A stretch of DNA of 64,000 nucleotides from Clostridiales bacterium oral taxon 876 str. F0540 (GCA_000466585.1 KE993501.1:181089-245088); one strand, 5' to 3'. Positions 16,100 through 24,875 are shown, numbered from the stretch's first letter. Program-made: numbers and translations. The notes: generated from the letters alone by a model not told the origin.

Positions 16100-16576
16100 A
16101 TGGAGAATAACTTTAATGTTGAATATGTAAGGGTTAGCAGGAAAAATCCAGAACTTTGTGCTGAGTTTCTAAATTTAGGTTATGAGTATATGAAGGAAGT
16201 AGCCTCAGACTGGTCTACAGAAATGCATAACAAATTTCTTAATAGTATTCTGAACCATCAAACTGAGGATGAACGTTGGTTAATTGGGTTAAAAATAAAT
16301 GATAGTATGGTTGGATTTTCACATTTTAAAATTGACCGTAGTGAACGTATTGGCTGGGGATATATAATGGAATTTTATATAATGCCAGACTTTAGAAGAA
16401 AAGGTCTTGGAAGAAAGTTGTACAGTCTCATAAGAGAAGAATTTGCTACTTATGAAATTAAAGATATTTGGCTAACTGCTAACAAAGTAAATGGTGAACC
16501 ATTTTGGTTTTCATTAGGGTTTTTAGATTCTGGAGAAACAGAACATGAAATGAAGATATTAACAATTTCAATCTAA
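16100..16576 (+). CDS. GNAT family N-acetyltransferase
   Basis: A 158-residue GNAT protein with the loop DFRRKGLGRKLYSL after the strand YIMEFYIMP, and the C-terminal EPFWFSLGFLDSGE. The acceptor is unknown. AAAGGGGG precedes ATG 16100. It is followed by repeat family B rather than an attC-like site. Confidence 0.87.
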   Translation: MENNFNVEYVRVSRKNPELCAEFLNLGYEYMKEVASDWSTEMHNKFLNSILNHQTEDERWLIGLKINDSMVGFSHFKIDRSERIGWGYIMEFYIMPDFRRKGLGRKLYSLIREEFATYEIKDIWLTANKVNGEPFWFSLGFLDSGETEHEMKILTISI

Positions 16577-16585
16577 TGATTGCTT

Positions 16586-16637
16586 CACAATCTTCTTAAA
16601 TGGTTAGCTAATCATGCAAATGCAATAAATGAATAAT
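16586..16637 (+). repeat. Intergenic repeat family B, copy 2
   Basis: This 52-bp block is the partner of 14726-14777 and contains GCTAATCATGCAAATGCAAT. A shorter relative follows at 17619-17668 behind the next-but-one gene. Confidence 0.65.
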
Positions 16638-16690
16638 TATAAAATACGACGTAATAAACTGAAAATGTACGATAGGAGAACTTATCTATT

Positions 16691-17197
16691 ATGTTAGCAA
16701 TCAATACAAAGAGGCTAAATATATTTTCCTTAGACCAATCTTATCTTGAGCTTTGTATTTCCAACTTCAATGAAATGGAAAGGGCATTGGGTTTAGCTAT
16801 AACTGAAACAAAGCTCAGTGACAGAGAAAAAAATGTTTTTAAAATAAGGCTAAAGGGCGTAAAAAATAACCCTGATTACTATATGTGGTATACTGTCTGG
16901 ATAATAGCATTAAAAGAGGAAAATAAGTTCATTGGCTCAATTATGGTAAAAAACTATCCTAATCAAAACGGTGAGGTTATAATTGGTTATTCAATTGAAA
17001 GTAATTTTAGGCGTAATGGTTTTATGACTGAAGCATTAAAGGGCATAACACAATGGATGTTTTTAAACCCGGAGGTTAAGTTCATACTTGCAGATACTTT
17101 GAAAAGCAATATACCATCACATAGAGTATTGCAAAAGATTGGAATGATAAAGTATATGGAAGATGATGAATGCTACTGGTGGAGGTTAGTGAAATAA
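16691..17197 (+). CDS. GNAT acetyltransferase, RimJ/RimL type
   Basis: A 168-residue Acetyltransf_3 protein: INTKRLNIFSLDQSYLELC at the start, acetyl-CoA loop ESNFRRNGFMTEALKG, and SHRVLQKIGM near the end. The acceptor is unknown. AGGAGAA precedes ATG 16691. Confidence 0.87.
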   Translation: MLAINTKRLNIFSLDQSYLELCISNFNEMERALGLAITETKLSDREKNVFKIRLKGVKNNPDYYMWYTVWIIALKEENKFIGSIMVKNYPNQNGEVIIGYSIESNFRRNGFMTEALKGITQWMFLNPEVKFILADTLKSNIPSHRVLQKIGMIKYMEDDECYWWRLVK

Positions 17198-17295
17198 TTA
17201 GTTCTGAACATTCATTAAAATTGTAGTAATTAAGTTATTATGATTTCTGCAACCCCGTAAAACATGATTTATTAAACTATAAAAGGGGGATAAAG

Positions 17296-17607
17296 TTGAA
17301 AAGGAAAGGCTATAAAATAATCTTATTATGCATTGTTTTATTGACTCTTTATACGGCATTTGATATTTATAGTCATTCAACTATTGAAAGAGCTATAAGA
17401 ACAGATCTGTTTTTGAAAGGCTATTTTGTAAAAGCATTTAAAACAGAGATTTTTGAACGACCAATTAGTGATACTCAATATGGAGCACAATACTTTTGCA
17501 ATAATCCTGCTATCGGTCCGGATTCTTATGACATAGACTATAAGTATAGTTACCTTGGTAAAGTTAAGTATTGGTATATTAATTGGGCTGGAACTGGTGG
17601 AGGCTAA
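17296..17607 (+). CDS. Hypothetical membrane-anchored protein, 103 aa
   Basis: Residues 5-24 form a hydrophobic helix after a basic start (MKRKGYK), consistent with an uncleaved signal anchor; the remainder should face outward and ends NWAGTGGG. I do not recognise the family. AAAGGGGGAT precedes TTG 17296. The aromatic, glycine-rich end could mean that the gene is cut short. Confidence 0.55.
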   Translation: MKRKGYKIILLCIVLLTLYTAFDIYSHSTIERAIRTDLFLKGYFVKAFKTEIFERPISDTQYGAQYFCNNPAIGPDSYDIDYKYSYLGKVKYWYINWAGTGGG

Positions 17608-17618
17608 AAACTGATACA

Positions 17619-17668
17619 CTATATTCTTTTATAATTCGCTAATAATGTAAATGCAATAAATTATTAAT
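17619..17668 (+). repeat. Intergenic repeat family B, divergent copy
   Basis: TTCGCTAATAATGTAAATGC followed by AATAAATTATTAAT aligns with the repeats at 14726 and 16586. It lies between two hypothetical genes. Confidence 0.5.
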
Positions 17669-17709
17669 TCTAATTTAAACGAATCAATACTAAATTTCAG
17701 GAGTACAAA

Positions 17710-18156
17710 ATGAAAAATAAAGTAACTGAAACGGTTCTAATACCCGTACCCATTATGGCTACTATCCTAAGTGCAATTTTAAACTTTAAAGAATTCTTAA
17801 TGGGAGGCAATGCTACAACGAAGAATATTGTTGTAACAACTGTTTACATAGCCATATGGTTTCTCGTTACGGCAATAGGCATCATAAACAAGCAACGCAG
17901 CATTATAAAATACTGCTCAATATTTTGGGGAATGACACTGTTTTTAATTTTGCTGATATTGCTTCTCAATACTACAGGAATTGATGCCGGCATTGTTGAC
18001 CTTTTTATACCATTTGCAATCTTGCTTTTGGGACCATGGTTTGGAATACAGCAGTTTGCTGAAAGCCTTCAGAAGTGTGAAATATTGATAACACTTATAC
18101 CTGTAGTAATGTTTTTAGCAACTTTTGTCTCGCTAAAACGGCTAAAACAAGTTTGA
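17710..18156 (+). CDS. Four-helix membrane protein
   Basis: A 148-residue integral membrane protein with about four hydrophobic segments (around residues 10-28, 40-60, 70-110 and 125-142). It lacks motifs I can name. Cargo of this kind is frequent in cassette arrays. GGAG at 17700-17703 precedes ATG 17710 closely. Confidence 0.6.
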   Translation: MKNKVTETVLIPVPIMATILSAILNFKEFLMGGNATTKNIVVTTVYIAIWFLVTAIGIINKQRSIIKYCSIFWGMTLFLILLILLLNTTGIDAGIVDLFIPFAILLLGPWFGIQQFAESLQKCEILITLIPVVMFLATFVSLKRLKQV

Positions 18157-18229
18157 GTGTAATTTGCTATTTTGGAATTGTTGAGTACGACGAAGTTAAA
18201 ATGTTTTAATTAGAACGGGGGATAAAAGT

Positions 18230-18898
18230 ATGGGAGTATTTAACAAGACGGAGATAGTTGTCATAGGAGTAGTACATGAAATATATAAAAAAGAAGTATT
18301 AAAGTATATTGATGAATATACTCCTGATGCAATTGGTGTAGAAATAAGAGCGGAGGATATTAATGAAACAAAAGAGTACTTACTTGAGAATTATCCAAGT
18401 GAAATGGTAGAGATTGTTGATAGATTTCCTCAAATAAAGACTATTGGATTTGATTGGCTTGGTGAATATATTGAAAATAAAAAACTCTCTCGTGAATATT
18501 GGCAGAATAAAAGTATTAAAAAACTTTATAGGGAATTTCTCAATGATGTAAACTTTCAAAAGGAAAGAGAGTTGTTAAACATTATTGATGAAAAAAGAGA
18601 TGAAATAATACTAAATTGTTCAAACGTAAAAAAATATAATAATGGAATTGATGATATTCTGGCAGAAATATACTACAAGCAATTTTATAATATTTTGAAT
18701 GAAACGCAGTATGAAGAATACGCACGGTTCTGGAAAGATAGAGATAGACACATTGCAGATAACATTATAAATATAATTGAAGAAAATAAAGGTGGAAATA
18801 TAGTGCTTGTTATGGGGGGAGACCATAAGTATTTTGTTATTAGAGAAATAGAAAAGCACTTTGGAAGTGATATAAAGTTAATTAAAACTTTAGAGTAG
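18230..18898 (+). CDS. TraB/PrgY-like protein
   Basis: A 222-residue protein with the pattern of the TraB/TIKI/EreA-like fold: an N-terminal strand IVVIGVVHE with a GxxH, then DAIGVEIR with the conserved Glu, a helical middle, RDRHIADNI, and near the C-terminus VLVMGGDHKYFV, a second GxxH. Members include metalloprotease-like enzymes and the pheromone-shutdown protein PrgY. No membrane helix is present. AACGGGGG precedes ATG 18230. I am fairly sure of the fold, not of the role. Confidence 0.7.
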   Translation: MGVFNKTEIVVIGVVHEIYKKEVLKYIDEYTPDAIGVEIRAEDINETKEYLLENYPSEMVEIVDRFPQIKTIGFDWLGEYIENKKLSREYWQNKSIKKLYREFLNDVNFQKERELLNIIDEKRDEIILNCSNVKKYNNGIDDILAEIYYKQFYNILNETQYEEYARFWKDRDRHIADNIINIIEENKGGNIVLVMGGDHKYFVIREIEKHFGSDIKLIKTLE

Positions 18899-19052
18899 AT
18901 AATAGGAATTCTATCAAGCAACTTTCTTATAGAGTTTAATAATCGTGGTTTACTGATTAGTGCATCAAAATATAAAATGGTTTATTTTATTAAATAAGCT
19001 TGCATGAGATGGATAAAGCTACATTTAAAAAAGTTATTTCAGGAGAAATATT

Positions 19053-20315
19053 ATGATTGAAGAATTTGAATACGCTTATATGAAAAAGTATTGGAATATT
19101 CAACTATTTCAATGGTGCAATTATTTTGAAAATGGCAATTATGACCTATCATTGATAGATAATGAAATGTTTAATATTGTCCATAAATATTATTGCCTAA
19201 TAAAACCAATTGATAGAAGGTCTAAAATAGCTTATCTGCAAATAAAAAAGGATTTAGTTGATAAAAATCCTTTAGTTTCAGAATTAAGAAACCGAATTGA
19301 TAATCAGGAAAATTATAACAAAAGTATTCCGCCACAACTTGAAGAGAATAGGTACAATTACTTATTGGAACTATCCTCAAGGATGAAAAGTGATGTCGTT
19401 AAATTAATGAATATAAGAAATAAATTATCAAAGGAAGTAGGTTATTCTTCTTATCCTGAATTAGTATTCAAAACTGAAGAAATAAATAAGGAAATGTTAG
19501 TAAATTTACTGAATAGCTTTGTAGAAGAAAACATAAATAAAGTATTAAAATTAATTGCAAAGTACAATATCAAATGGAAAAGTTGGTTTTCTGATTTAAA
19601 TAAAATAAGTGTTCCAATGCTAGATTTGAACCCTGTTGAATTAATAAATCAATTTATAGATAAATTGGGGTTTAACTGCATAAAAGAAAAAATACAAATA
19701 AATTATATGGAACATGAATTTAGTGGAGTAGCAAGTGAGATTTCTCCTAAAAATATAAAAATAGTTGCAGCACCTATTCACTCACTATCAGATTTGACAG
19801 GACTATTTCATGAATTAGGACATGCAATATCCTATTACTTTAATGAGGAAAAAGGCCTTTATAGAATTCTTCCGGCCAGTTATGATGAAGCAATGGCAGT
19901 AGTTATGGAACATCTTGCTCCCCAAATATTATTTGATGAATTTATAAAAGAAAAAATATCTGAAATTCAAGTTTTGGAATATACAAGATGCGCTATTAGT
20001 TCCTTATATGAATTTGAGTTATGGGAAAAACCTGAACAAGCAGAGGAACTATATATAAAGCACTACAGTAGATTAGGTCTTAATATAAATAACCCGTCAA
20101 TTTGGGCTTGTGATACTTTTAGAAGTATTGATCCTGTTTACATACACAATTATGTGATTGGAGCAGTATTGTCAAAATATCTTAATAAATATCTTGTTCA
20201 AAACTACAGGTATGATTATTTAGAATGGGGGAAGTGGCTAATAAACAATATATATAAGGATGGAAGAAAAAGAATATTTACTGAAAAGATATCTGAGGTT
20301 TACGCATTTAAATAG
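19053..20315 (+). CDS. M3-family metallopeptidase
   Basis: A 420-residue M3-type (oligoendopeptidase F/thimet-like) zinc peptidase. The active-site helix FHELGHAIS (His253, Glu254, His257) is intact, and the following YDEAMAVVMEHLAP supplies the third zinc ligand. At 420 residues it is shorter than PepF (about 600), so it is a compact family member. It should cut short peptides in the cytoplasm. CAGGAGAA precedes ATG 19053. It is long for a cassette gene, but it lies in the attC-poor middle of the cluster. Confidence 0.82.
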   Translation: MIEEFEYAYMKKYWNIQLFQWCNYFENGNYDLSLIDNEMFNIVHKYYCLIKPIDRRSKIAYLQIKKDLVDKNPLVSELRNRIDNQENYNKSIPPQLEENRYNYLLELSSRMKSDVVKLMNIRNKLSKEVGYSSYPELVFKTEEINKEMLVNLLNSFVEENINKVLKLIAKYNIKWKSWFSDLNKISVPMLDLNPVELINQFIDKLGFNCIKEKIQINYMEHEFSGVASEISPKNIKIVAAPIHSLSDLTGLFHELGHAISYYFNEEKGLYRILPASYDEAMAVVMEHLAPQILFDEFIKEKISEIQVLEYTRCAISSLYEFELWEKPEQAEELYIKHYSRLGLNINNPSIWACDTFRSIDPVYIHNYVIGAVLSKYLNKYLVQNYRYDYLEWGKWLINNIYKDGRKRIFTEKISEVYAFK

Positions 20316-20420
20316 ATTGTGGTGTTTCGCGATCTTCTTATGGGCAGAATTAATCAAGTCCAAAAGGTTAGTGCAACCATGTAGAATATTAAGTCTAGGG
20401 AAATATCAGTTATAGTTAAG

Positions 20421-20458
20421 AATTAGCGAAACAGGTTCGCAAATGCCAAATGTTATCT
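20421..20458 (+). other. attC-like remnant (3' core)
   Basis: GCGAAAC and GTTCGC form a small hairpin, followed by GTTATCT (20452-20458). The next bases, GTTATCTGA, are complementary to TCAGATAAC at 21293-21301, the 5' core after the ThyX-like gene. This marks the start of that cassette although the rest of the site is gone. Confidence 0.5.
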
Positions 20459-20593
20459 GAAAATTTTAGGTCTATTGAAGTTTTGGTTACGCACTTAATT
20501 TCTTTAGATAAATAAAAGATAATTTACAATTGTAAACTACAGGCATTTTGAAAGTTAAATTAATACGATATTTAGAAATAAGGAGGATACATA

Positions 20594-21205
20594 ATGAAAG
20601 TTGATAAAGTAGAAGTTTTTGGGTGGGAAGCTGCTATAAGAGGTATGAGAAATCCATTGAATAGCTGGAGTAAGTCAGATAGCAAATATTCTGATGGGTA
20701 TGTTGAATTAGGAATAAATGATATAAGTCTTATGCAAAGACTTATATTAGCAGGAACAGAGCATGCTAAGTTTATGAGATATATTACTGTATATATGGAC
20801 ATTGACGCTCCATTGTATTGGTGGAAAGAGTTTGACACTTACAAGTTCTGTGAAAAAAATAGTACAAGTACTATGCATAAAATTACTTCTAGACCATTAA
20901 CTTATAATGATTTTGACTTTGATTTTGAAAGTGAATATAGAACTAATATAATAAATAATCTTAATCATATGATAGATATATATAAAAATATAGAAGATAA
21001 AACTAAAAAAGAAGAGATTTTTAGAATTATAATTCAGGACTTACCCAGTGCATTTAAACAGACTAGGACTATTGTAACTAATTATGCAGAACTTAGAAAT
21101 ATGTATTTCCAAAGAAAAAGCCATAAGCTTAAAGAGTGGAGAGAAATTTTCGCTGATTCCTTGAAGTCATTGCCCTACGCAGAAGAATTAGTAATGATTA
21201 AATAG
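20594..21205 (+). CDS. ThyX-like protein
   Basis: A 203-residue protein resembling the phage/Firmicute group related to flavin-dependent thymidylate synthase. AGTEHAKFMRYITVYMDI corresponds to the ThyX region REHxKFxRH, and PLYWWKEFDTYKF followed by STSTMHK is typical of this group. The ThyX signature RHRxxSxNxxSxR is not complete, so thymidylate synthesis is doubtful. AAGGAGG precedes ATG 20594. It is the single gene of the cassette 20453-21402. Confidence 0.65.
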   Translation: MKVDKVEVFGWEAAIRGMRNPLNSWSKSDSKYSDGYVELGINDISLMQRLILAGTEHAKFMRYITVYMDIDAPLYWWKEFDTYKFCEKNSTSTMHKITSRPLTYNDFDFDFESEYRTNIINNLNHMIDIYKNIEDKTKKEEIFRIIIQDLPSAFKQTRTIVTNYAELRNMYFQRKSHKLKEWREIFADSLKSLPYAEELVMIK

Positions 21206-21294
21206 CTCGTGTTTTTCGTATATTGTAAACTACGTGGAAAGAAATATTGGTGGGATAAGCTTAAGGATATAGATAGCAAAAGACCTAAAAAATC

Positions 21295-21408
21295 AGATAA
21301 CAAGAAACTCCCGTGCAGCTAGGCTTGAGAAGAGCGCCTATCCAAACCTGCGAAGCTAAGTACAGTCGCTCTAAGCTTCGCAGGTTTCGGGAGTTAGAAA
21401 CGTTAGAC
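21295..21408 (+). other. attC-like site, well formed
   Basis: 5' core AGATAAC (21295-21301), outer arm AACTCCCG paired with CGGGAGTT, inner AGCTAGGCTTGAGAAGA, and a 16-bp second stem AACCTGCGAAGCTAAG with CTAAGCTTCGCAGGTT (one mismatch). The 3' core is GTTAGAC (21402-21408). The two cores are not complementary to each other, as expected for a junction of two different cassettes. Confidence 0.8.
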
Positions 21409-21435
21409 GAAATGAATAATAGGGGGAACATATTA

Positions 21436-21954
21436 GTGAAAAAAGGTTTTATTATTTTGTTTTTATTATTCTTGCTATTTAATATGGTTGGATGTACTTC
21501 AAAGTTACATACTGAAAAACGTGGTAATGAATCTGTTACGAGTGTAAGTGCAGAAGATCAAGCTATGAATGCTATCATAGAGCAAGCAAGGGGAAGTGTA
21601 GATGAATTTCTAAAAGAGTATAATAATCCAAGTTCAAATTGTACAGGCTTTGCAGTAAAATACCCGTTTGATACAGATCCAGGTAGTGAAAGTACAAAAG
21701 AACATATATGGCTTGATAAAATAGAGAAAAAAGATGGGAAATACTTTGGCGTAGTAAATAATGATCCATTTTACATAAAAGGTATAAAATATGGGGATAA
21801 AGTCGAGTTTGATATTAATAAAATTTCAGACTGGAAATATGTTAAGGACGGCCTTTTGATAGGTGGTAAATCGATTGTTTATTTTTATGATCGTATGTCA
21901 GATAAGGAGAAGAAGGAGTTTGAACAAGAGGCAGGATTTAAAATAAAAGAGTAA
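21436..21954 (+). CDS. Lipoprotein of unknown function
   Basis: A 172-residue lipoprotein: a basic start, a hydrophobic helix and the lipobox MVGC, then a mostly polar, lysine- and glutamate-rich domain containing NPSSNCTGFAVKYPF. The domain family is unknown to me; a DUF2314-like fold is possible. I chose GTG 21436, seven bases after AGGGGGAA; upstream codons of the frame lie in the attC-like site. The cassette ends (GTTAGACGAA and TTCGTCTAAC) are perfectly complementary over ten bases. Confidence 0.75.
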   Translation: MKKGFIILFLLFLLFNMVGCTSKLHTEKRGNESVTSVSAEDQAMNAIIEQARGSVDEFLKEYNNPSSNCTGFAVKYPFDTDPGSESTKEHIWLDKIEKKDGKYFGVVNNDPFYIKGIKYGDKVEFDINKISDWKYVKDGLLIGGKSIVYFYDRMSDKEKKEFEQEAGFKIKE

Positions 21955-22001
21955 CGCGAAAGGTTATCATATAAAATAAAAGATAATAGAAAGCTTACTT
22001 C

Positions 22002-22115
22002 GTCTAACAAAAAATTTCCGTTCAGCTTGGCTTGAAAAGACAGCCAAGCTATACCTGAGAAGCTAAGAAAAGAGCGTTCTAAGCTTCTCAGCATCGGAAA
22101 TTAGAGACGTTATCT
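22002..22115 (+). other. attC-like site, best preserved
   Basis: 5' core GTCTAAC (22002-22008), a run of A, outer arm AATTTCCG with CGGAAATT, inner arms AGCTTGGCT and AGCCAAGCT around TGAAAAGAC, second stem CTGAGAAGCTAAG with CTAAGCTTCTCAG, and 3' core GTTATCT (22109-22115). The A-run and AGAGAC beside the cores would form the unpaired central spacer of a folded attC. Confidence 0.82.
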
Positions 22116-22216
22116 GTAACTTTTGAAAAACAGAGTAATAGCTCAATGGTTTTTAAAATTATTTGTTAAGACACAATTGTAAATTATTATAAATTGTCTA
22201 TAAGGGGGAATAAAAA

Positions 22217-22696
22217 ATGTATAATCATGCGCCAAAAGATTATATCTGTCCATTTTGTTTAGTTGTTGAGGGTGTTGAAAACGAACATGTGCAGACAAAA
22301 CAAGCAGACATTTTGTATAAGGATGATTATATAACAGCGTTCATTAGTGCAGGCCAGTATAAGAACAATAAGGGGAATGTAATTATTATTCCTAATAGTC
22401 ATTTTGAGAATATTTATGATTTACCTGATGAAATTTCTGCAAGGATTCATAAATTAGAAAGGAAAATTGCTATTGCACTTAAAGAGGTTTACAAGTGTGA
22501 TGGAGTATCTTCAAGGCAACATAATGAACCTTGTGGCAATCAGGATGTTTGGCATTATCACTTACATGTGTTTCCAAGATATAAGGATGATAATTTGTAT
22601 TTAACTGACAGAGAATTATCAAAACCAGAAGAACGTATTGAGTATGCCAATAGATTAAAAAATTATTTTAAAAACGTTAATAACGGAAACCTGTAA
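22217..22696 (+). CDS. HIT family hydrolase
   Basis: A 159-residue histidine-triad protein. An N-terminal CPFC is followed by the core fold and the triad WHYHLHVFPRY near residues 114-124. HIT proteins split nucleoside phosphoramidates or dinucleotides, typically Ap4A-like or AMP conjugates. It is the intact counterpart of the HIT fragment at 13190. AAGGGGG precedes ATG 22217. Cassette ends are GTTATCTGTAACTTTT (22109) and AAAAACTACAGATAAC (to 22796), complementary at 14 of 16 positions. Confidence 0.9.
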   Translation: MYNHAPKDYICPFCLVVEGVENEHVQTKQADILYKDDYITAFISAGQYKNNKGNVIIIPNSHFENIYDLPDEISARIHKLERKIAIALKEVYKCDGVSSRQHNEPCGNQDVWHYHLHVFPRYKDDNLYLTDRELSKPEERIEYANRLKNYFKNVNNGNL

Positions 22697-22733
22697 ATCT
22701 AAATGAACAATTACACAATCTTCTTTAATTATT

Positions 22734-22796
22734 AACCTATAAAAGGGTGTTTGGAATAGTGGCTTTTATAGTGCAGTTGCAAAAACTACAGATAAC
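22734..22796 (+). repeat. 63-bp pre-attC repeat, copy 1
   Basis: From AACCTATAAAAG to the core AGATAAC, 63 bp match 26471-26533 closely, although the attC-like sites that follow are quite different. A shorter copy is at 11294. This suggests that cassettes with GTTATCTG ends share both a leader and a 3' flank. Confidence 0.7.
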
Positions 22797-22915
22797 AATG
22801 CATTCAAGTTCACTTTGGCTAAATTAGGGCGAGCCTTTGTAGTAGACAAAGAAAATTCCTTCACCAAGCCAAGTCTGGCTAGGTTCAGGAACGTCTTGAA
22901 TGCGAGACGTTAGTT
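22790..22915 (+). other. attC-like site, divergent sequence but same structure
   Basis: 5' core AGATAAC (22790-22796). The outer arm GCATTCAAG pairs perfectly with CTTGAATGC, then CTTTGGCT with AGCCTTTG, and AGCCA with TGGCT. The 3' core is GTTAGTT (22909-22915). The sequence is almost unrelated to the neighbouring sites, so the structure rather than the sequence is conserved, as known for attC. Confidence 0.78.
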
Positions 22916-22994
22916 GCAATTCCTAGGCAAGTTTTATAGTAGTAGTTAGGAACTTTAGGATTTATAAAAATAATAGTTTTAGGGGATTTAAAGT

Positions 22995-23495
22995 ATGATT
23001 GAATATTGGGATATATATGATGAAAGCAAAAATAAAACAGGCCAGTTACACCAAAGAGGCTTAGAACTTGAGGACGGACAATATCATCTAGTGGTTGCAA
23101 TTTGGATTAGAAATAAAAATAATGAAATATTATTAACAAAACGGAATCCAAGAAAATTGTGGGGCGATTACTGGGAATGTACAGGTGGCGCTGTAATTGC
23201 AGGAGAAGATAGCATAATAGGAGCAAAACGTGAAGTATTTGAAGAAATAGGTATTGAAATTATACAAGAGTCGTTAAAATTTTTAGGAACAACAATGCAT
23301 AAGACTTGGTTCACTGACACTTATCTATTAGAAGAAGATATCTTATTATCTAATCTAAAATTGCAATCAGAAGAAGTGATTGATGTAAAATGGGTAAACT
23401 TTGATGAATTTAATTCCATGTGTATGAAAGATTTAATTGTTCCAGTTGTACTTGAACAATTTAAACATTTTAGAAATGAGATTTTCCAAAAATAA
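22995..23495 (+). CDS. NUDIX hydrolase
   Basis: A 166-residue NUDIX protein resembling the isopentenyl-diphosphate-isomerase-like/YfcD group: it begins IEYWDIYDESKNKTG, and the NUDIX region is GGAVIAGEDSIIGAKREVFE followed by EIGIEI. The signature glutamates are present. The substrate is unknown. It starts at ATG 22995 after TTTAGGGGAT. Its cassette ends, GTTAGTTGCAATTCC and GGAACTGCAACTAAC, are complementary at 14 of 15 positions. Confidence 0.88.
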   Translation: MIEYWDIYDESKNKTGQLHQRGLELEDGQYHLVVAIWIRNKNNEILLTKRNPRKLWGDYWECTGGAVIAGEDSIIGAKREVFEEIGIEIIQESLKFLGTTMHKTWFTDTYLLEEDILLSNLKLQSEEVIDVKWVNFDEFNSMCMKDLIVPVVLEQFKHFRNEIFQK

Positions 23496-23554
23496 TGTAT
23501 TGTTGAAACTAGTATAAATTCATGTATATTCAAGATAAGTGGGAACGGAACTGC

Positions 23555-23667
23555 AACTAACAAAATACTCCAGTTCCCCTTGGCTTGAAAAGATAGCCAA
23601 GGCACACCTGCGACACTAAGCGACGTCGCGATAAGGGTCTCGGCGTCTGGAGTACGAAACGTTAGAC
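23555..23667 (+). other. attC-like site
   Basis: 5' core AACTAAC (23555-23561), outer arm TACTCCAG with CTGGAGTA, inner CCTTGGCT and AGCCAAGG around TGAAAAGAT, a GC-rich middle with CGACGTCG, and 3' core GTTAGAC (23661-23667), which fits GTTRRRY exactly. Confidence 0.8.
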
Positions 23668-23816
23668 GTAATTAAGTTTAGAAAGGTGAACGTTTTCAAA
23701 TTATTGATAATGATTATTTAATACAAAATAGTAATAACGAGAGAATATTGCTCGATTTAATAAGATCTAAATTGAATAAACTTGGCTACATATTGAGAAT
23801 TAAAGGTGGTAATTAA

Positions 23817-24668
23817 ATGAGGATATTCCAAACATGTTTTTTTATAATTGAAATCATATTTTGGTTAGCACTAGGAACTATAATAGCACTGTATCCAAAG
23901 TGGTTCTTGGGTATTAAAAACCATACTAAAAAAGAAAGACCTAAACATATGTACTTAGAAAAAATATCTGATAGTAAAAGATTCGTAATAAGAAAGTTTA
24001 ATCTATGGGAAGTTATTTGGTTTGTAATTGTGATGAGTATATCAGTTTATTTTCTTAAACCGTATTTTCGTGATATTCCACAATTAATAACTGGAAAGTT
24101 AAATTATGTTGTTGGGGAAGTAGCAGAAACAAGACATTACAGTAAAGATCCAATAGAGTATGTTTATCTATCTACTGGTGAAGAAGTTAAGTTTTTCTTC
24201 TCGTCTGATACTAGCAAACATAATTATTACAAAATTGGATATCTGACTTTTACTAGGAGAGTTATTTATTGCGAGCAAATCGACATAAGTAGTAGTTATA
24301 AAAAGGTTATAGGGTTTCCTTTTAAAGATATATTAGAATACTTGGCTATACTTTGCGCACTGATCTTTTTAATCTTTTTATCACCATATTTGAAATTGAA
24401 ATTATTCATCCCAACAAATATAGTATCCATTCCGACATTTATATATTTTTTTATAAAATATGGGACAAATAATGGTGTTTGGTTTTCTGTAAAAAATGAA
24501 GGATTTTTGGGTTTGGTTTTTGTTCTTGTGTCTATACTAATAACATTTTTACTGTATTTTGTTGAAAAATTGAGATCTGATGAATTCTTTTTCACCTATT
24601 TTTTCGCTCAATTATTTGCAATTTGCGAATTGGGTTTCTTTATCACTTTAGTATTTAATTTGGATTAA
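23817..24668 (+). CDS. Multi-helix membrane protein
   Basis: A 283-residue protein with hydrophobic segments near residues 5-25, 60-82, 165-190, 195-212, 225-248 and 258-280, and an exposed part at about 90-160 with charged and aromatic residues. I do not recognise the family. AAAGGTGG precedes ATG 23817. It is the only gene in the segment 23662-24779. The start (GTTAGACGTAAT) and end (ACATCCAAC) of that segment agree partly. Confidence 0.65.
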   Translation: MRIFQTCFFIIEIIFWLALGTIIALYPKWFLGIKNHTKKERPKHMYLEKISDSKRFVIRKFNLWEVIWFVIVMSISVYFLKPYFRDIPQLITGKLNYVVGEVAETRHYSKDPIEYVYLSTGEEVKFFFSSDTSKHNYYKIGYLTFTRRVIYCEQIDISSSYKKVIGFPFKDILEYLAILCALIFLIFLSPYLKLKLFIPTNIVSIPTFIYFFIKYGTNNGVWFSVKNEGFLGLVFVLVSILITFLLYFVEKLRSDEFFFTYFFAQLFAICELGFFITLVFNLD

Positions 24669-24772
24669 GCATAAATTAGAACCAAGATATCACTTTGATT
24701 ATGAATTGTATTATTGTTAAAGATGATTTAAGTATTCCCTGAAGTTTAGTTGTTTAAACTACATCCAACAAA

Positions 24773-24875
24773 AAATTCTCATACAGCTTGGCTTGAAAAG
24801 ATAGCTAAGCTGCACCTGCGGCACTAAGCCAAGCCTGACTAAGTGTCTTGGCACCGGAAATTCGAGATGTTATAC
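24773..24875 (+). other. attC-like site
   Basis: 5' core ATCCAAC (24773-24779), a run of A, AGCTTGGCT and AGCTAAGCT around TGAAAAGAT, CACCTGCGGCACTAAGCC, a GGAAATTCGAGAT right part and 3' core GTTATAC (24869-24875). The outer arms pair less well than at 22002. Confidence 0.75.
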
